Shown here: positions 20,842-31,800 of the stretch, one piece after another
How positions within the stretch are numbered: the first letter of the stretch is position 1
Layout of the letters: the number at the start of each line of letters is the position of its first letter
Origin: Ancylostoma caninum
Lineage: Eukaryota; Nematoda; Chromadorea; Rhabditida; Ancylostomatidae
DNA length: 64,000 nucleotides
NCBI GenBank assembly: GCA_037903475.1
Contig: JBAJFG010000291.1
Location: 62,001 to 126,000, forward strand
Direction of reading: 5' to 3'
Made by a program: the position numbers and the translations under genes
The notes under the pieces: generated by a model
Databases searched by the model: none
Told to the model about the DNA's origin: nothing
The model's input: only the letters and a program-made list of their open reading frames with translations

Positions 20842-21763
20842 GTAAGCACAACATAATGACTTTAAAAGAAAATTCATTTCATGCATAGATCGCATAATAT
20901 TATCAGAACGGCGTGCCAAATTTCTGAAAAAATTCAGACGCGCAGAAGTAGGAACCACGCCGCGCCCCGTCTTGGGCGCAGTAGTGAACTTTTTCTAAAT
21001 GTCAGGTTGCTAGGAAATAGAGGAAGATTTGCTCTTTCTAAAGGTATCCAAATTTCCCTGATTGCTTTTGAATCCACGTCAAAATTTTTCTACCAATTTG
21101 GGATATTTTCGAACTTTGAGTGGATTTTTCAGGATTCATTGAAACCCTTTTCCAGATGTCAGGTTGCCAGCGTGTTCAGCTGACGATTCTGCGTCGATTG
21201 ATACCTGGATGCAGGATGGATCTTCGCCGGGAAGCTCGGAATGCCGGTTGGTGAGAACGCTATAACGGGCGTTCTCATTTGCCCTTGTCTGCGTCTCTTC
21301 CATCTCTGTACTTCCTCGTTTTTGCGATGAGAATGCCCGTTATAGCGTTCTCACCAACCGGCATTCCGAGCTTCCCAGCGAAGATCCATCCTGCATCCAG
21401 GTATCAGTCGACGCAGAATCGTCAGCTGAACACGATGGCAACCTGACATCCGGAAAACGATTTCAATGAATCCTGAAAAATCCACTCAAAGTTCGAAAAT
21501 AGCCCAAATTGGTAGAAAAATTTTGACGTGGATTCAAAAGCAATCAGGGAAATTTGGGCACCTTTAGAAAGAGCAAATCTTCGTCTATTTCCTAGCAACC
21601 TGACATTTGGGAAAGGCTCACTACTGCGCCCAAGACGGGGCGCGGCGCGGTTCCTACTTCTGCGCGTCTGAATTTTTTCAGAAATTTGGCACGCCGTTCT
21701 GATAATATTATGCAATCTATGCATGAAATGAATTTTCCTTTAAAGTCATTATGTTGTGTTTAC
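20842..21763. repeat. 922-bp fold-back element (long hairpin)
   Basis: Left arm 20842-21282 and right arm 21323-21763 are near-perfect reverse complements without indels over about 440 bp: left position x pairs with 42605-x throughout. The arms encode mirror-image 100-codon frames with only about ten substitutions, which simply shows the symmetry. The central spacer is about 40 bp and contains CTCTTCCATCTCTGTACTTC. Pairing stops sharply at 20841/21764. A transcript would fold into a very long double-stranded hairpin. No transposase, and no clear target-site duplication was found. The class (fold-back MITE or local inverted duplication) is unresolved. Confidence 0.92.
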
Positions 21764-22327
21764 CCCAAAGTGATGGTTCCTCCCAGGGTCGACCAAAAAG
21801 TGAAGGTTGGGTGAGACTCATTCTCAGGGTATTCCACCTATGCTCCCTCTTTCTCTGTTTCTAACTGAAGGCCAGCTTCTCGGCTCTTTTCCACTATGCA
21901 TGAGACCGAAGCGAACACAAAATCATTCTTACGGCGAATAAACGTTCGGCGAATATTCATATAGCCAGTGTTATAGGCTATTCAGAATCGATTTTTTCGA
22001 TGTTTGAACAGCTTCCTTGTTCCTCCGTTCTCAGATTCCGTATTGCTTTGTTGTATGTAGGGTCGGTGAGTGAGCTCACCGACGCTTTTTTCCATGTCTC
22101 CTGTAATTCTACTGGAGTTTATTTAATTTAGTCATCTGGCTAGTTAGATTCTTGGATGGAATGTTCATGCATTGACTCCATGTAGATTTTCTGCATTTCC
22201 GTTTCCTCTTCCTTTTTTTGCGAGGAAATAATGATACAAATAAACAAGCCATTGAAGTATGTTATGAGAATATTTTATATTAGATGCGTGCATTGATCGT
22301 GCATTAGACGCAGGCGTCTATTTGCAG

Positions 22328-22528
22328 AGGATTTTCCATGAAGATCAGCCATTGGGCATGTACGCCATGAATAAAAAATACCGCATGACTCTCGGGAGAC
22401 TGCAAGCGCATGCGTATGGGTTACTGACTTGCTTTAGGGCTAGAACTGGCCGCATCTATCATGTAGACGCACATTTCTTCGAGTGCACGCATCTAGTACA
22501 AATTGTTCCATCCTCTATTGTGAGAAAG
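22328..22528 (+). other. Possible orphan coding exon
   Basis: An open stretch with balanced codon-like composition is bounded by an acceptor (TTTGCAG ending 22327) and a donor (AAAG|GTGAGTT). Its translation (DQPLGMYAMNKKYRM ... TGRIYHVDAHFFE) has no recognised family, and no partner exons were found around it. It could be an exon of an unrecognised gene, a pseudogene fragment or chance. Confidence 0.25.
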
Positions 22529-25035
22529 GTGAGTTGTTAGTGAGCTTTCAACTAGCTGTTAATTTTATGCTCGCATCAAGTATGTTCAGTTGTGGGGAAA
22601 GGCAGTGTTTATGTGTACATTTGTCCCCACCTGTCCTTATCTGCTATGCTATCCAGTACAATTTATTCCTCTGCCTGCTTAGTCCTTGACGCAAATGCGC
22701 TGAAATGACAAGAGACATCACGAATCAGTGCAACTGGTAATTCATCTATACAAGTCGGTCTTCGGATAATGGGTCTTTATCACAAGGACATTTCATATTC
22801 GAATAAATATCGATGGCATTTAAATTTAGGAGAATATCCAGGCCAATCCAACATGTCCGTCAGAGCTCTTTTATTGGATCAAATAAAGTATAATGGATGC
22901 AGGCCCTGGTTACCCACACCAGAGTTATTATTACCTGATTCAAGTTTTTATTGAGAGCATCATCTAACGTGATATCACAACGTCAGATATCGTGCATTCT
23001 TTACAGAAACTGTAATTTGGGGTGATTTTCACCGCATTTAATGGAACTCGCGGATCTATTGTACGTAAATCCTATGGAAAACAAGATTACAAGCATGACT
23101 AGTGAAGAATACAAATGTTTTATTGAAAAGCTAATGATGCCTTAAGATTCCTCATAAAGTTGCAACTTTTTATGCAGGCGATATTCATTGGTGCTGCATT
23201 AAGTCTGCACAGCGATGCCTATTCAGCGACACTGTTTGTTTACCTCAGCTGACCTCATTGGGGTGTGTCTATTTGCGCTACTTCCTTACTTTTGATTACC
23301 CGTCCAGTGGTGTGATTGATGGCGGTGACCGTACTGCAAACCTTTCCCTAGATTTGACAGAATCCACGAATTTTCGTGTTCCGACAAACGAGCGCTACGT
23401 GGCGCACCTATCGCTAAGCCACGTCATCATAGTTGCTCGTTCTCACGAGCCGAGTCGGTCTGCGCTCTAGCCGGTGCGCTTCAGTGGATTTAGAAGCCCC
23501 TTGCATAGCTCCGCTTTCCATGACATTCGAGGTGTTTTTGAGAGATCGGTTGTCGTCTCTTCCATTTCCATCAAGGAATGTCAATTCTTGCTCTCTGTTT
23601 CACCCTTTTATTTCTTTATTCGCTGCTCATCTATTATCTCCTGCTCGTAATCTTTATTTTGTTGCAATAAAAACTGGCCTAACCACAACTGGTTTAATAG
23701 CGGCCTTTCAAAACAGTGTTCTTCCTCTTGTGGAAGAGTTGCTGATTAACAGAGGCTTGTTTCAACTTTTTTGTGCCCTGTATCTGTGGCTTATACATAT
23801 AAATATTTGTGAGACAAATACAATTGAGTGGAGTATTTGAGCTGCTGGGACATTATAAAACGCTGGACAGATTTCATTTTTGTATTTGAGCGGAAAATCC
23901 ATATCTGAGCTATACATTGGACCGAATAAAAATCGAATAATTTCGTCACTTCGATTACCAATTCAGGAAACAATCTAAACATCCAGGTATCCGAGATTGA
24001 GAAGACTGTGAAGCCGTTCTTCTCCTCGGTATAATATTGTATTGGCCTTCAATGTTGGAACATTTCAATTTTCAATTTATTCGAGGCATTCGATATTGGA
24101 AAGCAAAAATATTCAATTTCGAATAGTTGAAAAAATCGAATGCTCCACCTTCGAAGACCAATTGAGTGGTGTATGAGGGAGAAGAAGAGCTTCAGAGCTT
24201 TCTCATGCTCGAATATCTGGATATTTGAATTGTTTCCTGGATTGATATTGAAGTGACAAAATTATTCGAAAATTAATAATTATTCGGTCCATTGTATAAT
24301 CTGAGCGTCTTGCTCTCACTTGGGATTATTTCGTCAAAATTCGGTTAGAGTTAATTGGCGTCCACATTTTACGTACACGTTTGAAATTGTGCAGTGCATA
24401 TCACAACAGTTGCTGCTTTCGTTTCATACAGAGCCTAAATACTGCATTCACAATGAATTTCAACAAAGCTTCCACTGAAGCCGATTGTATACTATTCCTC
24501 GTATGAATCGTTTTGGTTCAAGGTCACCAATTGATCTTACACAAGTTTTTCCAGTTCGCAGCAAAATTGCGCCATATCTTCAACAGTTTGGAATCAATTT
24601 TTTTTCAACTTCCACATGCTTTCTCCCTCTACTCAATATGCCTTTGCTTTTACATACTTCTTCAACTTTTTTCTTCTGCAGTTCCCTATGTTCACGGTTC
24701 TGTTCATTGCTTTTCCTTCGCTGTCGAAGTAGGTTTCGAAGGAATGAATTCTATTGTTGTTGCGAATACTATAATACTCCATCACCTATGATTTCCATGT
24801 TGACATTTGCCACGTCTCACATGCGTATTTTGTTGAACTCACTGATGTTTTTGCCTATGCAAATTTTCGGGGTTTTTGTTCAGACCTCAAAACAGCCAAA
24901 GTTGAAGACGTGAAATTTTCTGTGAATGCCGCTTTTAAAGGCAGGTTTGTCCCCAGAAAAATTCTTATTTCTGCGACATGAACTCTATACTGTGTTGAGC
25001 CTGACCAGGTTGTTAGTGGATATATTTATTGTTTC

Positions 25036-25072
25036 GCCTGACGTTTCGACGTGACCGTCGTCTTCGGAGGCC
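25036..25072 (-). ncRNA. Hammerhead-ribozyme-like motif, second copy
   Basis: Read on the minus strand: GGCCTC, CGAAGA (CTGANGA core with U-to-C change), a stem-II region CGACGGTCACGTCG whose ends CGAC/GTCG pair perfectly, AAAC overlapping the GAAAC block, GTC, AGGC. GCCT and AGGC pair as helix I, and GTC is the usual cleavage triplet. This resembles the minimal hammerheads carried by Penelope-like elements. The altered core suggests an inactive relic. No protein part of such an element was found nearby. Confidence 0.4.
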
Positions 25073-27309
25073 TAAAAGTGGCTCACAGTTTTTTGTCTGT
25101 GTTCTGGACCGCCAAACGTCTCCTCCCACTCTGCTAGTTTCAACCTTCTCCCCAGCTCATTCTCATTCTCCCCATTCTTATTTCTGTACTTGTAAAGTTG
25201 TCTAGAATCCGCTTGAAATGAGACCTAACGGTAGTTGGTTAAAGTCCCCTGGGCTTCATTGATTGTATTATAACATATACACTGAAGAGTTGAAATCTCT
25301 GGGATATTTGAGTTTATAATCAAGGTAAATTGAATGGGTACTTGTGGCTCAAGACTTTGACAAGAAGTGACCTAATCGGTCAACGGTTTCTCTTTTGACG
25401 CCTTCAGATCTGACTAAAAGAAACAAAAGTATCGAAATTGGAAGTGCCTGGCTTTTAGAAACACCCATGTTATCCTTCAAATTACTCGACTTTGGCGAAG
25501 ATTTGTATAAGAAAATTAAGCTCATCGTGGCCTCTGAACCCATGGATACCTTTTCTCATGTGGCCGAATCAATGGCTGATTCTGCACGGTTGGCTTCGCC
25601 TTGTAACACTTCTTCACAGAGGCGGAAGTATTGGATGTCCTTCAAAGCAAAACTCCTAAAATACATGATATCCACAGAAAAGAGAGATATCGTGCTTGAG
25701 TTTCAAAATGGGACTTCATGGGATTTGGATAAGGACAGTATACTACTAGGTGGGTGCAAAAGTTTCGGGGCAGTTGCACCCAATTTTTCAAAAAGCCATA
25801 GCTCGGTTCATAGTCAAGGTCTTCATTCCAGTCAAAAAGCAATTGCATTTGCGTAATTGTTTCTCATTTGTTGCCAATATAGCACAAGTATGGTTTTACC
25901 AGCAGCCTAAATTTCTACACGTTCATACTTGAGAAAGCGGCACACGCTGTTTTCTCAAGTATGAACGTGTAGAAGAGTAGGGTCTGCCCATTGAGAGTTT
26001 TACAGTGGATGTAAATTCTTAGGAGCTTGAGACGGGGACCTTCTGTTGGGCAGAGGTTCAACGAGGATGTAGATTGAGTTAAAGCTTCGAGGCTCGAATG
26101 GTGCTTTTTCTACACGGGTAACACTGAAACACGCTGGTATGCTTTGTCCTGCAGCTGCTGCGGATGACGTATGTTTTATACATTGCACCGAATAAAAATC
26201 GAATAATTTTGTTACTTCAGTTACGTAAAAATTCAGGAAATAATCTAAATGTCCAGGTGTTCGAGCTTGTGAAAGCTTCGAAGCGCTCTTTCTCTTCTAT
26301 ATCTTACTGTGTTGGCCTCCTATGCTGCGACATTGGAATTTCCCATTTATTCGAAGTATTCGATATTCGAAAACAAAACTATTCGATCTCGAATAGATGG
26401 AAAATTCGAATGTTCCAGCATTAAAGACCAATTTAGTGCTGTATAAGGGTGAAGAAGAGCTTTAGGTCCTTCTCTTTCTCGAATATCTGGACCAAGTGAC
26501 GCAACATGGTTGATTTCCCCGTGATGTCTTTCCCACTTTGCACTGGATTTGATTCTGCCCGCTATCCCAGGACGACGTTGAGAGGGACAAGTTGCTGACC
26601 AGCTTGTGAAGCATTTTCCAAGCTCTCAGCTCCGCTCAGAACAATTAAGAATCCACGGGACCCTGACATTTTGGAAAAGATACCCTACACAAACAATGTT
26701 GACCTTCCGGATTTGAATTCCTAAAGCAATATTCCACGAATTAGCACATGGCATTGGTTTTATACCTGCAGCACAGCAACGCTGTGACATGAGTCTGAAC
26801 CAAAAGTGCTATAGGTAGCACATGTTTCAGGCTACCAACACGCGAAAACCGTTGCCGGGTATCGCAACCCTACGGAGCAAAACGATGTTAAACGATGAAA
26901 TATCACCAACTGCCCCGGAAGTCTTGCACGCACCTAATTATTCTTAAGCTCAAGAAACGACGAGCTTTAACAAATCGTAGGATTTATTTTTTGCGATCAT
27001 TGTCCATTAAATACATAGGTTTGAAAGGAAGTTTTGCCCATCTCATACGTATTCATCCTTGGTTGCGATTCTGTGCTTTCTCAGAACTTGAAATGCTTGC
27101 ATTCGGGCTGGTGAATTCACGCAAGTAAAAGTGATTCTGCTACTATACTGACTTCGGCCAGTTTCATTGTTGATGTTTTTCTATGACTAGGCTGAGTTAT
27201 TCGTGAGTAGTGGCAGTAATGTTAATAGTTTTGGAGCAGTTCTTTTTCTAACGGTAGTCATTTATCCAATCATTATCAGCCAGCTGGCACACATGGCTTA
27301 TTGTGCTCG

Positions 27310-28129
27310 GCCTCAGGAATTCTAAAAACCGTGTTTTGCATCGGTATGCATGGGTTTTGCATGATTTCAAGAAAATCGTGGGTTTTTCGCGGGTTTTGCA
27401 TGGGGATTTGCATCGGATTTGGAGACGCATGGGTTCTGAATGGGTATGCATAGGTTTTGCATCGATTTAAGCAATGCTGAAAATTACTGATTACAAAAAC
27501 CGGGTTTTGCACCGGATTAAACCGGGATTTGCATCGGTGTGTATGGGTTTTGCATCGATTTGTGAAGAAACCGGTTATTTAGATTTTTCATTCATTATTT
27601 CCATTGTTTTTTCACATTCAGGAGTGCTTTATGTATGATAAAAATTTACTCATTGCGATCTCCATAATTATGCCAAAAATTTGCAGGTTTTCTGAAATAT
27701 GAAATTATTGCACTTTAATATAGGGAACATTCGCCAGCTTAATGTACGATGCATCTCAGTCGGACATCCAGCAGAAGTTGGCCCTATCAAAAATGATCTG
27801 AGAGAGGAATTATAAGTGCGCGATTCGGTGAAGTTGTAAGGTGTGCGACGACAGCGCAGTATTTTTGTTCTTGAGGTGCGTGGGAGCCACTCCCCGTACC
27901 CCCTCCAGGACGCGAACTGGTCATCACGAACCCATGCAAAACCCACGTTACCTCATGCAAAACCAATGCAGAACCCATGCAAAACCCGGTTCTCAAACCG
28001 TGTTCTGCATGGGATTTGCATGGGATCTGCATGAGTGTGCATGACTTATTCGTGGGATTTGCATCTTTCAATCCGATGCAGAACACGGTTTTATCCCATG
28101 CAAAACACGGTTTCTAGATCTCCTGAGGC
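27310..28129. mobile_element. Element with short inverted termini and TTTTGCAT iteron arrays
   Basis: The ends are inverted repeats: GCCTCAGGA at 27310 and TCCTGAGGC ending 28129, continued by TCTAnAAACCGTGTTTTGC in both arms. Inside the left arm (27329-27560) GGGTTTTGCAT(G/C)GG-like units repeat at irregular 13-30 bp steps in + orientation. The right arm (27930-28115) holds the same units in - orientation, then + again, then -. A non-repetitive core of about 370 bp lies between. Open frames are repeat translations. No transposase. This looks like a nonautonomous fold-back-type DNA transposon whose subterminal iterons could be protein-binding sites. Confidence 0.75.
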
Positions 28130-28840
28130 TGATGTTTGCATAGTTGATGTGTAGGAAAACGTTTGAGCGAAAGAAAAAAAATAACTGTCCAGTTGTCTCT
28201 AAGTTTCAGCTTTTTTTACCTCACTGGAAAATTCTCTAAGCTCTCAGACTTTCAAATTCTCTATTTACGATATTCTGACAAGGGGATCACTTGTTGGGAA
28301 AATGCTTTCCACATATCGCTCCGCGTGGAAATCCTGACATAGCTTGAAGAAAAGTCAACTATACCCTCTGTTCTTACTAACTTCATTTAGAAGCAATGGA
28401 ACACGTTGCGCTATTTCTAACTGCACAGCAGTTCCACCTTTGTTCAGCTGCTTTCATACCAAAGGTGGTAATTCTGAGCTTGAATTTCAGGATTTGAGGC
28501 CTTTTTGTTCCCAGATGAGGGGAATCCATGCCATATATAGTTGCGTTTACATTCATCATGAATTTCTTAGTAAGAATTAGAATCAGTCATGAGAAACATT
28601 CAGGCTGTGGAAATGTGTCGATTAGCAATTCCTACGATCGCTTCCTTCTGTATACTCGCTCTATCTTACATGCAAATAGATATGTGGTAAAAGTAATTAA
28701 AGTACTAGGTTTGTGTTTTTCTCGAAGTTTCTTATCATTATTCGCGTAATGCTGTATCTAACTGGTAATTCTTCTGCTCGTCATTCTTTTGCAATGTTTT
28801 GAATACCCTTTTCTGGGCAATGTTCACGCTTTTTTCTTTC
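28130..28840. other. Upstream region of the ERp72/PDIA4-type gene
   Basis: AT-rich sequence with no supported exon. It should hold the promoter and outron of the downstream gene. No ER-stress element or TATA box could be named with confidence. Confidence 0.4.
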
Positions 28841-28842
28841 AG
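28841..28842 (+). promoter_or_regulatory. Probable spliced-leader acceptor, PDIA4-type gene
   Basis: CTTTTTTCTTTCAG ends one nucleotide before the ATG at 28844. It is a strong pyrimidine tract with no upstream in-frame exon, as expected for trans-splicing. Confidence 0.65.
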
Positions 28843-28843
28843 G

Positions 28844-31800
28844 ATGTGGTTATTAGCCTGTGTTCTGGCACTCTTTGTAAGTGTAAATGCTGGGGATTCG
28901 TCCGACAATGAAGAAGTGCCGCAGTTTGAGATAGAATCTGGCGTCTACATTCTTCACGACAAGGATTTTGACGATTTTGTCAAAACACACCCCACCTTCC
29001 TGGCGAAGTTCTATGCTCCATGGTCAGTTTTCCATAATTCTCGGCCTCATTGTATTGATAGTGTTATCCACTCCTCTTTGAAATTTGCGGGAGAAGTAAA
29101 CAAAGTTGTGCTTGAAATCATCAGAACCGGAACGTTAACTGAAGTTATGTCCTTGTGGTTTTGCAGTGCTTTATTTCAATTGAAGTGTTTCCAGGTGTGG
29201 CCACTGCAAGCAGTTGGCTCCAATTTATGACAAGGTGGCAGAAAAGGTCTCCATTCCTTTGGTGAAAGTTGATGCTACGGTTGAAACTGAGCTAGCGAAA
29301 CGTTTCGACATCGGCGGTTATCCAACGCTGAAGTTCTGGAAGGACGGCAAGGGACCAACTGATTATGAAGGGGGAAGACAGGAAGAAGGTGCTTATTTGA
29401 TCGTATCAGTTATTTTCAAGTTGCTTCAACCGCTGAGATAATCTGCCCGTAAATTTTTGCCTGAGAACATTCAAGAAATGTTGCTAAAATAGAAATGTTC
29501 TTCTCTCCGTGGGGGGGGCATTGATTTTTTTATTTTTTGCTGAATGTGGAATTGAGGGTTCTAAAATTTGCTAAAAAAAAGCCCTTCTTAGATCTGAAGT
29601 TTATCTTCCAGAGATGATTCAGTGGATCAACGAGCGCACTGATCCAAACTACAAACCACCTCCAGAGGAGGTTGTAACCCTGACTTCGGAGAACTTCGAC
29701 GATTTTATAAGCAACAATGCCCTCACTCTTGTCGAGTTTTATGCTCCTTGGTACGTGGTCTTCGTAGTTTTTTAATCTATAGAGTTTTTTTTTGACAGCT
29801 TGAATTGAAATTTTAAGGTGTGGTCATTGTAAAAAGCTCGCTCCAGAATACGAGAAGGCTGCTAAACAGCTCAAGGTAAGCAGTGCCGTTGTTGTTGAGT
29901 TTCTTACCAATGAATATATGTTGGGGGCGTGATCGCAGATGCACCGTTTTGAGCAGAAAATGTTTAAAACTAGAGCTATTTATTTATTTATTAGCGGGTA
30001 CTTTCATGTTGCTACATCATAGAGAAGGAACACAAAAAGGTTGGAGCAAGTGAAACTCAAAACGGACGAAAATTAACTATCTACAAGAATTTGATGAATT
30101 TTATACGAGATTTGTGACTCGAAGTCATTGTATCTCAAAAAAGCTGCATACAAAGATTTTTTTTAATTTCACGCAAATCATATGATAAGATTTGAATCAA
30201 CCCTTTTAGTCAAGTTGAGTGCCTATTTTTACAAGCTTCCAACTGTCGTGGCAGTTTTCCTTGATATTAAACATCATTTCCGGAAGAAATATCCGGTGAC
30301 CTCTGTGCTATCTCGATTTACTAGAGTGGAGGTTCGGTTTAAAGTCCACAATTTTGCAGATTCCAAACTCATTTCGGTCACAGACCTCTTTTCTCTTGCT
30401 TTGTGGGTAATTTTTCGCTTTCGATCTGAACGTTCTATGTATTGTCGTTAAGGCCCAAGGCAGCCCCATCAAACTTGGAAAGGTGGACGCAACCGTAGAG
30501 AAATCGCTCGCAGAGAAGTATGGCGTTTCCGGTTATCCGACTCTGAAGATTATGCGGAATGGAAGAAGGTCAGTCATCAAGTTTTTTTTCAGAACCGTAT
30601 GATTCTAATCTTATCGATGTTTAGGTTTGAATACAATGGACCACGTGATGCTCATGGGATTGTCAGATACATGAATGAGCAGGCTTCACCGGCAGCGAAG
30701 AAGCTCGCCAATGTTGCTGAAGTGGAGAGGTGAGATGACGTTTCTTTTTTCCTTCCTTGTTTATGCGCCTATCATCCCAGTAATGCGTTAGTGTTGCGTC
30801 TGTGTTACAAAATTCGATCTCAGTCCAAAGAAGTGAAGTAAGCGATTGGTTGAAATTGTAGAGGGCTTGCGAAACTTGAAAATCGAAAGGAAAAATTAAT
30901 TAAGCGTTTTATTGAACTGAAGATTTTCGAAGCAAACGTGAGGTTAAAATGAAAATTTTTGTCTGTGAGCGGATTTTTTTAGATTCATGGAGAAAGAAGA
31001 CGTGACCATTATCGGTTTCTTCCCCACTGAATCGTCTACAGCCTTTGAGGCCTATTCCGACGCGGCAGAAATGCTTCGCGAGGTATTCCTTATTCTGCTG
31101 CACATGGCTTTTATGTGGCTCATAGTTGTTCACCAAAGTGATACTTTTTTTTTTTGTTCAGGAGTTTAAATCTATGGGACATGTATCAGATCCGAAGACG
31201 TTCAAGAAATATGATGCAAAGCCGAATGACATCATCATCTTCTATCCTTCCCTGTTCCTGAGCAAATTTGAGCCGAAGAGCAGAACATTCAACAAGGTAA
31301 GTCATGCATACCGTCCATGTGGCGGATGGGACTTCCCCCCCCCCCCTTAGGAAGGGTACAGCAAATTTATCAGAATTTTTTCTTCAAGATCAGTATGGGT
31401 GTTGTGATAACTTCTTTTCATCTCCTTATTGTTGTCGCTATTTTTGGGCTATTATTTCTAGTCATTTGTATTTCCTTTAGTAAGTGTTGATGGCTCATTC
31501 TTGAATTTCTGACTGCGCAGATGCAACGCAACAAACGATTCAAGCGTATCCTTTGCAGGCCGGTGCCACTTCTGAAGAGTTGATCGCATTCTTCCGTGAT
31601 CACTCAACACCTCTCGTTGGTAAGAGGACCAGGGTGAGTTTTTTTTTTTCAGAGAAAACTTCCTTACAGTGTGAGCCACTGTTTTTGCCTTGGACTCTGG
31701 AAGATCTCGACTGTTCTAGGATAATGTCGCCACTCGCTACAGCAAATTCCCTTTGGTCGTTGTGTACTACAATGCGGACTTTTCACTGCAGTACCGAGAC

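Larger units (their letters stand above)
21770..27300. other. Intergenic, no supported gene
   Basis: Contains one possible orphan exon and one hammerhead-like motif listed separately. Also noticed is a diverged repeat pair at about 23920-24310 and 26190-26500, sharing phrases such as ACCGAATAAAAATCGAATAA, ATTCGA-rich stretches and CTCGAATATCTGGA. This points to an unnamed dispersed repeat. A 153-codon + frame at 25395-25856 has no recognised domain. Confidence 0.45.

Noticed and set aside
20881..21724. Mirror-image 100-codon frames as genes
   Set aside because: They are two readings of the arms of an inverted repeat and have no domain.
25395..25856. 153-codon plus-strand frame
   Set aside because: No recognised motif, no exon context; the last third is open noncoding-like sequence.
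27248..28086. Several 60-100-codon frames in the TTTTGCAT region
   Set aside because: They are translations of the iteron repeat (MQNP-like units) on either strand.
31521..31558. Upstream acceptor GCGCAG for exon 9 of the PDIA4-type gene
   Set aside because: In the required phase it runs into a stop within about 20 codons; the acceptor at 31557-31558 gives a continuous, family-like sequence.
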